Source of the DNA: Sternotherus odoratus
Lineage: Eukaryota > Chordata > Testudines > Kinosternidae
Direction: 5' to 3'
DNA: 64,000 bases
Assembly: GCA_032164245.1 (NCBI GenBank)
Contig: JAVMKO010000003.1
Span: forward strand, 46,502,890 to 46,566,889
Of the stretch, positions 36,726-47,587 are shown piece after piece. How positions within the stretch are numbered: position 1 is the first letter of the stretch; each line of letters starts with the position of its first letter. A program made the position numbers and the translations under genes. The notes beneath the pieces are model-generated. The model saw only the letters and a list, made by a program, of their open reading frames with translations, ran no database searches and was not told the DNA's origin.

Positions 36726-38061
36726 CAATAAATTAGATTATTGATTTCTTGAAAAAAAATAGATTAGTTAGGTGACTTAAGCTAAGGCTTGTTAGAGTGA
36801 CCATGCTAGAATGTAGCCGACAATCTTTGTTATATGATTTACCAATGGGCCTGTTTTTGTTTGTTTTGCCTCTTGGAGTCTTGCCACGGGTCCCTGAAAA
36901 AAACAACAACTATCCTTGGCTGAGATACTGTCATAACTACATAACCAATAAGGAGTCATAAAATGTCGGCATTGCAATTGTTTTTCAGAAAAAACAGTTG
37001 CAGTTAAATTTTTGGTATTCTCATTAAATAATTCATATTCCTGTTTCTTGCTCTTTCAACCATCTTTTTCAAGTAATTATTATTGCACTGAATGATACAA
37101 TATGTAGCAGAACTGATCTAATACAATAGTACATAACAGACTTCTCAGAAATTCTCAATAAGGGATTTTTTATTATTTGGTAATGGAGAGTACTTTATGT
37201 GGAAACTGCTGACATAGCAGCCACAAAATATATTCACACTTCCTTTTGCTCAAAACTGTCTAGGTGGCCAGCATATTTTTTGTACATTTCACTAATGCAT
37301 ACCTAACTGCTGGCCTCAGTGTCATAAAAACAAGCAAAAACCACTCAAAATAGGAATGAAAAATGGAGAAATTGAATTAACAGATGTAGGGTTTCAAAAG
37401 AAACAAAATGTTAAATGCGAAATGGAAACAAAAGAGAACTGAGGAAAATTCTGCCTTTTTAAATGAGTGAGAACAGAGATTTTCCTAAAACAGCTTGTGA
37501 GATCTTGACTGTATAAATCCTCTTTCAACTTCCGAGACTATTCAAAAATAGAAACTTGCCAAACTTCAATTGCATACATTGCATCCTAAACATCCAAAAC
37601 ATTTTAAAAGGAATTTCAGACTTAAAATAAAAACTTACTGGTGTCCAGAACAATGTACCTCCTTTGTAAAAATGCTAAGGTATTTTACAGTAATGGTTTT
37701 ACAGAAATAACATGGTTGCAAGTTGTGGAGGTTTGGACCACAGATGTTATGTATGGGGTCCACATATTCATCAATCTGGACTATATGAGGTATCCAACAC
37801 CTACTTTAATCATACAGTAATGTGGTTGCATATTTTTGGGATGATCAAAAAAAGCATAGTCATGGTGACAGAGTTGATTGCACCTCTGTCCCTTCCTGAT
37901 TTCTGAGTGCCCCCCACCCCACCCCAGGGATCAGGCCTTATACTTTACCTGTTTTGGGGTGAGATCTCACAGATCTCCCACTCGTGGACTGGGATATGGA
38001 TATAATGCCTCATCTCTGCCAACCACTTAACACCACCCTAAGGAAAAATCACCACCCTGAG
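36726..38061. other. No gene or repeat recognised
   Basis: AT-rich DNA with short frames only. The start of the downstream Harbinger MITE could lie slightly to the left of 38062. Confidence 0.4.
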
Positions 38062-38272
38062 CGCAGCAAGTCTGAGCACTTTAAAGCGCTAGTGTGGACA
38101 GGCTCCAAATGCTGGGAGCTGGGCTCCCAATGCTCTGAGCTAATCCCCTCATGGAGATGGATTACTCCAGCTCTCCCAGTGCTCATGCACGACCACACTT
38201 GCACTTCAAAGCGCTGCCGCAGGAGTGTTCCCCCAACAGTGCTTTGAATTTTCCAGTGTAGCTGTGCCCTAA
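38062..38272. mobile_element. Harbinger-type MITE, left end lost
   Basis: The right end ccagtgtagctgtgccc followed by TAA closely matches the right end of the full Harbinger copy at 47960-47979 (ccagtgtaaccaagccc, TAA). The interior has gcactttaaagcgctagtgtg and a mirrored ttcaaagcgctgccgc, giving the gcgct-rich subterminal repeats of that family. The left terminal repeat could not be found. Confidence 0.65.
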
Positions 38273-40589
38273 AGTAGCTGGACTTCCCGCTTGAATTACA
38301 AGAAGAAAACGGGTCCAATTCACATTCTTTTAGCAGGTCCTAGAATTCTTGGGACCTAGCCAGAACTCCATTTGTCTTCCACAGAGGTTGTATCCACCAG
38401 TCTGTTTCCCCTCTCACAGGGAAATTCACATAAAACAGTACTTAGTCCTGCCATCAATTTGAGAACTCCAGTTTTCATTTGGATAACCATTTAGAGTACC
38501 CATATTTGAACATGGATATTGGAATCAAAAAACAATTATTAGATTTTATAAGTAATTTTAGTTGATTTTGGCTTTCAGAAATTAGTCTATTTCTGCTATA
38601 AACAAGATTTTATTAGATAAGAAATTAGTGTGCTCTTTTTGGAGACAGATGAATACTATGATTCGTTGGTCACATATAACACATCCCAGTTTAAAACATT
38701 TTATTGGTTTTATGTTTCATTTCTTTCTTTTGAGATTACCACTATGTTTCGGCTAGATATATCTAGACAAAAATTAAGCAGATGTGATGAAAAATCAGCA
38801 TTTATTGGCTAGAAATGTGTACTCTGAAATGATCCCTTGCCAAACTTTGAACCTTCAGAGATATGAAATTTAAAAAACTGCATCTGTTTAATGCTTATGG
38901 CCTTGAAATATGTTCATAACTTGAAGCAAAGACAGTTATGTCATTTGCTGTGAGGGCAATAATAAAGCTGTAGTTACAAGGTGAGCAAAAGTATTTTACA
39001 TTCCACCCTGGTTGAATCGATGGGATAGCGAACACTGACTTGGATGCATAAGCTTTTTAACTTCAGAAAACAGATGCTTCCTCAGTGTGTAGGCAAAAAA
39101 TGAAATAAAAATCCAGGCATATAATGGAAACTAAGATTACAGGTGACATTAACATCAAAACATTTCATGTGATATAGAGTGGGGAACCCATGGCTGGAAC
39201 CTCATTTTGATTTTAATTACTAGCATGTATTTCAAACCTTTTTTCCCCACCCTATAATCTCAAATCATTCTGCTTTTTCAGTCCAGAAGCCCATATAGAT
39301 TGCATCATTTTACTGACACTGGGGATGATGTAGTCTCTGAGCACTCTTGCCTTAACAGGGATCACAGCCTGCTCATTAAAATGTCTTCATACAACAGTAA
39401 CAGGAGCCTGACAAAGGGCAGGATAATAAGTTGCTGACAAATAGTAATAAACAACAGACAGAGGGCAGGATAATCAGAGTTAAAAGAATGAAATTCTTGT
39501 GCCCTCTTACTGCAGCCTGAATATGGCAGAAGCATGTATCAATAAAAAAATCACAAAACCCCCAAACACCACCCATCAATGGATCCCTGAAATATCCTGG
39601 CACCACTCTTGAAGATGGAGTTATTAATGATGGGTTCCTAATGATGGATTCCTAATGATGTCAGCTAAAGCCAGATTCTCCGCATTTTTTGAAAGTCATT
39701 TTTTGTGTGTGATGATACTTGGCAGTTCCCTAGCCATTCCATGGAACACTAGTGCATTATTCAAGGACCATGCTCTGCAGCTGAATGAGCTAGACCAGAA
39801 AGTACACAACACAACACATTCTTTTTCTGACTTCTCTCTCTTGGGCTCTCTAGCCTCACTTATCTGTGGGACAGACATACATAACTGAATGCCAAAGAAA
39901 CCATTGCACAATATATAGAGGACCCAGTCAGTCTCCTTTCCCACAGCCTTCCCACCCCACTTTGCAGATTGTAGGTGAAACAATGCTTACAAAGCAACTA
40001 TGGGTGGTGGGTACTATAGGCTGGGGGAGGCTGTGCCTCCCCAAACAGCCAGGTGTGGCTATGCCCATGCTCCACCCCTAGGAACCCCCACAACCCATGC
40101 TGTCTGCTCTGCATGCATAGCTCCAGTCCTCCAGTGCTAGCCTCGGTTGGCACTGGGGCCCTGCCACCCTGCCTCCAGCCCATCATGATACTTAACCATA
40201 CCAACATCCTGAAAAACTTTCAATAACACCAACTTCAGCTCTATATTTGCATTCTGAATACAAAAAACTGAACACTCATCTGATATACATTTCTATTTGC
40301 TCATGGATACTATTTTACATATCTAGTCATAACATGTTATATAATTAAATAATAAAGTCAGGCTCTGGTAAGAGTTGTGCATGCTGAGTGATTTTCAGTT
40401 CTTTGATATATGCATTGAATGAGGTAGTACGGCTGAATTAAAAATGAATGTGTTCAAGAAGGTTTTAGTGTGTGAGTGGTTGAGTGTCTTGATAGTGGTG
40501 GGGTAATGTTTGGAGACTTCCATTATGTTATTCAACACCTACCTTTCCAAAAGCTTTTTGAATATTTCAAGTGGCAGTTTTTCCTCCCC
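38273..40589. other. No gene recognised; possible unclassified repeat at 39990-40210
   Basis: The segment 40019-40080 (ggctgggggaggctgtgcc...) resembles a dispersed turtle repeat that I cannot classify. A short tandem taatgatgg-type duplication lies at about 39625-39660. Other frames are short. Confidence 0.35.
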
Positions 40590-41290
40590 TGAACTCCCTT
40601 CCATCAGCATCACACAAGGTTCTGTTCTTGTCCTCGCCCCTTCAACACCCTCTATATTTTTAATGCATACATACACAAGCTCATACATTCATCTGCCATT
40701 TCTGTGCAGATGAACACGGCTTCCCTCTAACCTATGGCAAGGTGGACTAAATTGTACCACCTCCTTGCCTGTCCCTACAACTGGCCCTGATACTCATCTA
40801 CTAGAATGATCTTCCCACCTCAAGGAGCAGATAATATCAATTTCTTCACTGGGTCCCCATTGACCACTTACTCAAGTTTGCTCTTCTTGGCCTCATTTTG
40901 AAGGCCCTGTACAACCCTGGCCTGGCCTATGCCTCAGCTCTGTGCCACCTTCAAGTCTTTTTCACTCTTCTGCCTTCTTCTTACCTTTGTCTATGCTGCT
41001 TCTTAAGGATGGAATGATCCCAAAGTGCCCGACCTCTACTCTCTGCCTATTCAAATCCCCCATGCAAACACTCTTCTTCCAAAAGGTGAGCAAAAAACAA
41101 CCCAACTCAGTCAGTTAAAAAACAAACATACTAGGATGATCACTTAATCTGAGTCTCAGATCACATCTTGCCTTAAGTGTGTGTCTATCTTGCAAGATGA
41201 CAAGATACTCAGGGCAAAGGCTGCCTTTACTTTACTTGTCCTGCAAAGTACCCAGAGAATTATCAGTGCTTGATAACTGATAATAAGGAA
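40590..41290 (+). pseudogene. L2-like LINE fragment
   Basis: At 40600-40710 the translation ISITQGSVL...FLMHTYTSS matches the reverse transcriptase block 'GVPQGSVLGPLLF--Y---L' in decayed form. At about 40843-40920, FLHWVPIDH then LKALYNPGLAYAS matches the L2 block 'LHWLPV------K-L---KALHGLAPSYLS'. The 3' part (41195-41280) contains the gggcaaaggctgcctttact tail followed by an AT-rich end. It is frame-shifted and 5'-truncated. Confidence 0.6.
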
Positions 41291-42404
41291 AATGTACAAC
41301 ATTATTTGAATCTAGTGAAGAGTCCAGTATAAACTCCCACAAATTTGGAGGTTTCAAAATCTGGCTTCAGAAGTGAATTTTTCACCTTGTATTTATTTCA
41401 TAATCCATTGTTAAAAAAATTGTCCCTATAAAAGGAAGTTCTCAATGAAACCCAGGACTCATAACAGAGAAGACACCTGTATCTTCAGAACAATAATTTA
41501 TTTTAAATCCACACAAAGAGCCACAAAAATATTAATGAATATGATCCTTTTGTGGAAAGCATAATGTTCTGTTCTCCATGAAGGTCTGCTATGTTGGTGA
41601 GCACTTTGGATGTTGTCTTGTGCATGTTCAGCTTTACGGCTTGTTATAATAAATTAATGAAAAGGCTGACTTCATGACTGTGGTTCTTTTGATTTGACCA
41701 ACAGGGATGTGTTGCAGCTCTGTTGTGAACTGGTTTTAGATTACCATCTTGTTAAAGCTGTCACTGTAATGCTAGGGGTTACACTGTAAATACTAAACCT
41801 TGCTAAGCTTGTGTACTGCCTTGAGTCAGTAAGAAAGGCTAGAACTAAATGTACAGACACCTTTTTTCCTTCTGGTTTGCTGCATGCCCCCTTTCAGACC
41901 TAAGAACTTTCCGAGGCTGGTAAGCACAATGGAGAGGAGCCATGAGGAGAGGAGCCAGTCCAGCAAAGCACTTACGCATGTGCTTAACTGCAAGCACGTG
42001 AGTAGTCCCATCAAAGCCTGTGGGACTACTCCCATACTTAAAGTTAAGTGTATGTTTAAATGCTTTGCTGGGTTGAGTCCTCAGTGACTACGTCATATAA
42101 TAGCAGTGAAGGAAAAGGAACACTGTTGTTTCTTGTTAAATCTTATACCAAAGGCAAATAGGCCTTTATTGTGAGTTGTGTGGAGCACCTACAACCTCTA
42201 ACAACATCAGTGGCTCCACTGGATGCTCAGCACTCCTCAGGATCAGGCAAAAATTAGTATGTTGTAAACTCTGCCGTCAACTGCTTTTTCACTGATTCCA
42301 CTGGACTCAGTTGGAGTGGACACAGAATGTGGATGACATTAGTGACCAGGACAGAACAGTTGAGAAACTGGGGGTAAGTTTGAGTAATTTTTTCCTGTTG
42401 TCTC
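41291..42404. other. No gene; two hairpin-like repeat fragments
   Basis: At 41960-42085, aaagcacttacgcatgtgctt...gtagtccca pairs with tgggactactcc...taaatgcttt to form a hairpin of about 45-bp imperfect arms. A related fragment ending in gctcagcactcctcaggatc lies near 42205-42245. Both belong to short non-coding amniote repeats. Confidence 0.45.
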
Positions 42405-43615
42405 ACCTAAATTTTTCTTTTCTTATTTTCCATTATCTCCCTTCAATCCACCCAAACAATTTCTCTCTCTGCTTGGTGTTTACACCCTGACAAATATTTG
42501 AAGACTATTATCATGACACTGTACGGCATCCTTTCACCAAGTCCACTATGTACATATGTACATATGACACTATGTACATATGACTCACCCCTGAGGCGCC
42601 TCTTGCTGGCCATCTGGGAATTAGCTCTTCCAGCTTGGAGCACTCTCTGCAGGCCGGTGTCTCGCTGTCTGCTGGCGCTGTGTCCCTGCCAAACCACGGT
42701 GCCTTTTTCCTGGGCTCCTTCCCCCTGGCAATACCCCCACACTCTGCCTCTGGGTCTCCCCTCCCTCTAATCCCCACCTTGCTTCAGTCTAGGGCTACTG
42801 CCAGTCAACATCAAGCCTCTGCTCCCTAGGGCAGATTGCAGTGTAAAATCCACTCATCATAGGCAAGGGGGTTGGGGGTTGGACCAGCTGCTTCTGCTAA
42901 CCCCCCCACCCATCCTCCTTAGGCCTCACTTCAGGCCTGCAGCTTGGGGAGTTACTAAGCTGGAGCTCCCCAGCTCCCTCGCCTATTCCTCCAGCACTGT
43001 TCCACCTCTGGTACCCTGTCCCTCAAGCAGCCAGGCCCTCCCAGACTGGAGAGAGACTACCTAGCTCCTGCCTCTCACCCCTTTTATTAAGGCCTGCTGT
43101 GGCCTACTCTAATCAGCCTGGGTTTTGCTACTTTCCCCAGCCACAGCCCTCCCTAGGGCTTTTTTAACCCCTTCTGAGCTGGAGTGGGTGACCACCTCGC
43201 TACAACATATTTAACAGAGATTTTCATGGTGGAAGGGAGGGCAAAGAAGGGGGGGGGGGATTGTCTTTTTCATCAAAAACATTTTTTGTCTTTCCTCATA
43301 AGCCAGTCCCTACCAGTTCCCTAAGTCTTTTCGTTTCTCCTTTCAGAACTCCCTTTAGTCTGCCAACATTTTTCTATTAAGTGATGCTAAGAATTAAGCA
43401 CAATACTCCAGGTGCAGTTAAACTAGAGCTGTATACAAAGGACTGTTTACCACCCTGGCCTCTGATGCAAGGTTTGTGCAAATACAGCCGTAAGGTGCAC
43501 TGGGAATTTTAATGCCATGATCTCACTGTGATTGCTATGGTAATTCTCCTTTCCTTTTCCAAAGAGTGAAACCACTTTTGCTTTTTCTCCAGAGTTCAAC
43601 TACCATACCCCTCTA
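42405..43615 (-). mobile_element. CR1 LINE fragment split by a nested LTR-like repeat
   Basis: On the minus strand 43615-43255 contains ctgcacctggagtattgtgc and later gggactggcttatgaggaaag. It then continues at 42525-42405 with gataatagtcttcaaatatt and gggtgtaaacacc. These are consecutive parts of the CR1 3' region, now separated by about 0.7 kb of another repeat (42526-43205). Confidence 0.65.
42526..43205. mobile_element. LTR-like repeat nested in CR1
   Basis: The segment starts near tgtacggcatcc, carries three copies of tatgtacata (42547-42583), runs through gactcacccctgaggcgcc and GC-richer sequence, and ends near cgctaca. TG...CA edges and its placement inside CR1 suggest an LTR, perhaps of a gypsy-type element. 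I found no clear target duplication or internal coding region, so the class is an inference. Confidence 0.4.
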
Positions 43616-43893
43616 AAATTCCCTATGATTTCTAAAAAAAACAATTATCAGCATGCAGTCAGTTCATCAGCTGGTACAAAAATCTGGATGTTTAACAGGA
43701 AGCGAAGAACTTATTTTACAACACTGATGAACTCCTTCTACCGGCCCCCAAACCTTAGGTCTCACATGTTTTTGGCTTACTGGAGCTGGGCAGGGTTCAG
43801 GCACTGTATCTGTCATTTTGGGTATCACACTTCAGATAAGGACTGGTATTTGACACCCCTCTTGGCTGTAGAGGTGTTAATGGACCAATTGAC
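43616..43893. other. No gene recognised
   Basis: Unassigned sequence between the CR1 fragment and the Harbinger transposon. Confidence 0.4.
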
Positions 43894-43896
43894 TAA

Positions 43897-44060
43897 GCGT
43901 TAGGTTACACTACAGAATTATAGCGTGTTTGGTTATAGCGCGTCCCATATACAGCCATAGGTATTGCGCTACAGCTTGTGCACACTCAGACCCGGAAGCG
44001 CTGAAGCATGGCCACATTGGCGGCGCTTCTGGCGGCACTGAGAGTAGCGCAATAGGGCAG
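43897..44060. promoter_or_regulatory. Harbinger left end with subterminal AGCGC repeats
   Basis: After the terminal repeat, AGCGC or its complement GCGCT occurs repeatedly (tagcgcgtcc near 43936, attgcgctac near 43964, gaagcgctg near 43994, ggcgcttc near 44021, gtagcgcaat near 44044). The right end has the same motif near 47803, 47861, 47882 and 47945. Repeated subterminal motifs are typical binding sites for transposase or its Myb-like partner. Binding here is inferred. Confidence 0.5.
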
Positions 44061-44258
44061 GTATCCCACAGAGCACCTCTTCCCAATCTAGCATAATGCC
44101 TTGTGGGAAGGGGGGTGTCACTTGCGGCCATTCTGCATCTGGTTCCAACTCCCCCTGATGCTTTGTGTCATATCCCAGCAATCCCTGTGTTTCTGGCGCC
44201 AGCTCTCAATGGTTTCAGCAAGGCCCGCGCGCTCCGTCGTCCGTTTTCCTTTGCCGTA

Positions 44259-45507
44259 ATGGATCGCGAACTGCTGCGGAGCATGCTGGCGAGTGTCGCC
44301 AGCACAACTCTCTGAGCGGCGGAGTCCATTCTTGAAATGGACCGTGACAGTAGTGATGAGTCTGGTGAAGAAGACGAGCTTGACCCAAGGAACAAATTGG
44401 ACACTAAACTGATCATCGCTTTAACGGACATGCTCACGACTGTGGAACGCCACTTCTGGGCACGGGAAATGAGCACTGACTGGTGGGATCGCATCGTCTT
44501 GCAAGTGTGGGACGATGAGCAGTGGCTGCAAAACTTTCGCATGAGAAAAGCCACTTTCATGGGTCTGTGCTGAACTCGCCCCCGTCCTGCAGCGCCAGGA
44601 CACCAGATTGAGAGCTGCCATCCTGGTGGAGAAGCGGGTGGTTATAGCACTCTGGAAGCTGGCCACCCCAGAGAACTACCGATCGGTGGCCAGCCACTTC
44701 GGGGTGGGGAAGTCGACCGTTGGAGTCATGTTGATGGAAGTGTGCAAGGCCATTAATCGCCTCCTGCTACGAAAAATCGTGACTCTTGGTGACGTGCGTG
44801 ACATCGCGGCTGGCTTTGAGCAGATGGGTTTCCCTAACTATGGAGGGGCGATCGATGGGACCCATATACCTATTCTGGCCCCCAACCACCTACCAGAACA
44901 GTACATTAACCGAAAGGGGTACTTCTCTATGGTTCTTCAGGCGCTTGTGGATCACTGTGGGCATTTCACTGACATTCATGCAGGCTGGTCGGGAAAGGTG
45001 CATGACGCACGCATCTTCCACAACACCGGCCTGTTCAGGAAGCTGCAAGAAGGCACTTTTTTCCCAGACCACAGGATGCCCGTGGGGGAAGTGGAAATGC
45101 TCATTGTGATTCTTGGTGACCCCGCTTACCTTCTAATGCCCTGGCTCATGAAACCCTACACGGGGAACCTGGACACCAGCCAGGAAAGGTTCAACTACAG
45201 GCTGAGCCGCTGTCGAATGACTGTGGAGTGTGCTTTTGGGCGTCTTAAAGCCCGCTGGAGATGTCTTTATGGCAAGCTAGACTTGGCAGAGGGAAGTATC
45301 CCTGCGGTTATTTCCGCGTAGTATGCCCTACATAATCTCTGTGAGCGGAAGGGCGAAGGCTTCACTATGGCATGGACCTCAGAGGTTCAACAGCTGGAGG
45401 CCACGTATGCACAGCCAGAGAGCAGGGCTATTAGAGGGGCGCAGCGCGAGGGTACAAGGATCAGGGAAGCCTTGAGGGAGCAGTTTGAGGCTGAAAGCGA
45501 GTTCTAA
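44259..45507 (+). pseudogene. Harbinger DDE transposase, catalytic triad intact but disabled by three lesions
   Basis: The enzyme cuts and joins the element ends in the nucleus. ATG at 44259 lies in a good start context (G at -3 and +4). The N-terminal part ends in WLQNFRMRKATF, a helix-turn-helix region (YRSVASHFGVGKSTVG) follows, then the DDE domain. The triad is visible: Asp in GGAIDGTHIP (44854-44856), Asp in GKVHDARIF (45004-45006), Glu in MTVECAFGRLKARWR (45226-45228). Near the end comes RAIRGAQREGTRIREALREQF. About 415 codons is near the family's usual length. Lesions: an in-frame TGA at 44313, a frame break near 44571, and TAG at 45319 where the sister copy has a cysteine codon. Family match: DDE_Tnp_4 type. 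Confidence 0.9.
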
Positions 45508-45746
45508 TGGGAATTGCAGAGGGAGGGAGCAGTCTGTTAATAGGATAAGGCTTTTGCTTTTCTGTACCTATTACATACATTTGTGCACCAAATACAGAAA
45601 CCCATTTATTAAAAAGAATTCATTTATTGAACAGCTTTCTCATAATTTGAAATAAAAGTTGAAAAACAGTAAAATGTGTGAGGGAGGAGAGGGTGTGCAA
45701 TTGGGGTGTGAGGAGGGGGTGTGCAATTTGGGTGGGAAGGGGTCAA

Positions 45747-46267
45747 TCAGAGATTGGCGTATGTCCTGGACTCATAACCTCCAATGCCCTCCGAATTGCA
45801 GTGTTCCCCCAACCCCATTTGCGGAGGGCGATGATGATTGTTATTAGGGGTTGAGTGCAGTGGATAAGGGTGCTGGGTCTGTGGGTTGGTCGGTGAAGAG
45901 ACGGGGGTTGGAGGCAGCTGTGGGTGGTAATAACCAGGCAGCTGTTGATACTGGCCTAAAGGGGACAGAGAGCCAGAAGGGGAAGGGTTAGGGGGCAAGT
46001 GACAATGGGGGTGGCATTGGCAAGCAGGGGGCTGCTGCTCCTGAACGGCAGCGATCCGCTGCAGAGTCTCTACTTGCAGCTCTAATATTCTAAGCAGCTT
46101 GTCAGCGCGCTTCTCAGCACACTGTTTGCGAGCTATCTCCCTCAGCTGCATCTGTTCCTCCCTCCGGTGTTCCCTACGCTTCCTCTCTCTGGTCGCTGTC
46201 AGCGCGGTTGTCCATTGATGCCTGTTCCAGAACTTGCTTCAGAAGCTCTTCTTTGCTCTTCCTCGGT
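45747..46267 (-). pseudogene. C-terminal exon of the Harbinger Myb-like protein
   Basis: On the minus strand a splice-acceptor-like tgcag (46268-46272) precedes a basic/helical segment (KSKEELLKQVLEQASM, then RERKRREHRREEQMQLREIARK) and a coiled coil (ADKLLRILELQVETLQRI). A proline-, glutamine- and histidine-rich tail follows to the stop at 45747. The coiled coil suits oligomerisation or contact with transposase. A frame break near 46175 separates the first segment from the rest. The reading phase from exon 1 also does not fit the acceptor exactly, so the gene is broken here or the true acceptor differs. Confidence 0.65.
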
Positions 46268-46317
46268 CTGCATTGAATTCTACTTAGTTTTTGAGCCACA
46301 GATGACACTGGTGACGT

Positions 46318-46946
46318 TTGATGTCAAGGACAAAGCTAGGGAAATTTACAAGTTCACAGTTAAAACACAAGATCCCATTGTTTGCAACAGACAGTATTAG
46401 GGAGTCCCACGCATTCCATGAATCTCTGTGCAGTTTCCCTGTCCAAATAAGCCATATCACACACAGAGGTACCCACAGATCCCCGGGCATGGTGAGTCGC
46501 GGGGACAAGCACTGTTTCCCTGCCTTTCTATACTATTGTTTTGCGTGAGCGGAGGGCATTTGTGGGAACTGCAGTCTGATAAGCATTCTCCCAACATTCT
46601 GTGTAGGTTTTCATCCTGGAAGATATCTCGCTGCTGCGGGTGACGGAACAAGACAGGGCAAGGATTTTAAGGAGATGTGGCTTCCGCCCAGGGCCATACG
46701 CGGCTTGCATCTGTGCAGCGATGCTGCCCCCCACTGCTCTTAGAAGAGTGGCGGGGCCTCATGACCGTGGCCGGGACAGCGAACACGCTGGGTCTCCCGA
46801 GAAACCTCCGCAGGCACATTGCAAGAGCTCTTATTGAGACCTTTGTAGAAATCACTGATGAGGATTACCGCAGGGTGATAGAGTACATAAATGCACTATT
46901 CCACATGTCGGCAAGCATGCAAGCATCCCTTTCCACCCTCTCCTAA
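46318..46946 (+). CDS. Candidate third Harbinger gene, spliced, nested in the Myb intron on the opposite strand
   Basis: I do not recognise this protein. Exon 1 (open from 46318) ends THRSPGM with the last codon ATG at 46489-46491, directly followed by a GTGAGT donor. A tag acceptor at 46604-46606 precedes exon 2 (VFILEDISLLRVT, 46607 on). The sister copy (62702-63012) has the same donor, acceptor and joined frame, although its intron is 131 nt rather than 115. Changes between copies are silent in FPV, THRSP, SLLRVT and YAAC. After MLPP one extra C in a C-run (about 46724-46729) breaks the frame; the other frame then continues LLLEEWRGLMTVAG to ITDEDYRRVIEYI and stops at 46946. It might instead be conserved intron sequence of the Myb gene. 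Confidence 0.35.
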
Positions 46947-46980
46947 GCTGCCTGCCTTCCCAATAGAAAAGTATCTGTAC

Positions 46981-47587
46981 CTGCGCAAACCGGTGCTGCT
47001 GCCGTGGCCCCCGCAACCGCCGGACGCTGTAGCTTGCTCTGGCTGCACTCTGAGCTTGAGAAGAGTTCCCGACTGCATGTCTCCAATGACTCCTCCGTGC
47101 CCTGGCTTGTTGCCACGGCCGCCTCCTCCTCCGCCTCCTGCTCCTCTACGACCTCCTGCTCCTCGCCATCCTGCTCCTCTCCAGCCTCCTTCCCCCCCCC
47201 CCCCCCTTCAGTGGTGGGCTGGGAAGAAGTGTCCTGGGTGGTCGGTGGAGTGCACGTTGGATCACCACCAAGTATCGCATCCAGATCCTTGTAGAACTTG
47301 CAAAACACAGGGGCTGCCCCAGAGCGGCTATTTGCGTCGCGGGCTTTGCGATAGGCAATCCTAAGCTCCTTTACTTTTGCCCAGCACTGCAGAGTCTCCC
47401 GGTCATGGCCTCTGTCTTTCATGGCCCATGATATCAGGGCATACGTATCGTAATTCCTGTGGCTAGACCGCAGCTGAGACTGTCCAGCCTCTTCCCCCCA
47501 ACAACTGATGAGGCCCAGCAACTCATGATCGAACCACGGTGGAGATCGCTTATTGCGAGGAGGCATGGCACGTGGAGTCATGGCCAA
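46981..47587 (-). CDS. Myb/SANT-like DNA-binding exon of Harbinger
   Basis: The minus-strand frame begins at 47587 (an alternative ATG is at 47566). Residues about 14-108 form a Myb/SANT-like domain: PPWFDHELLGLISCWGEEAG, the RNYDTY segment, KDRGHDRETLQCWAKVKELR, AYRKARDANSRSGAAP and FCKFYKDLDAILGG. The spaced tryptophans and the KVKEL helix mark the Harbinger accessory protein, which binds the element ends and helps import and recruit transposase. A long acidic Glu-rich linker follows. A GTACAG splice donor (GT at 46979-46980) sits at the end of this conserved stretch, so the exon probably stops at 46981; without splicing the frame runs on to 46943. No stop interrupts the exon. Confidence 0.75.

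Noticed and set aside
47004..47294. Serine/proline-rich plus-strand frames opposite the Myb-like exon
   Set aside because: They are antisense shadows of the acidic Glu-rich linker of the minus-strand Myb-like gene.
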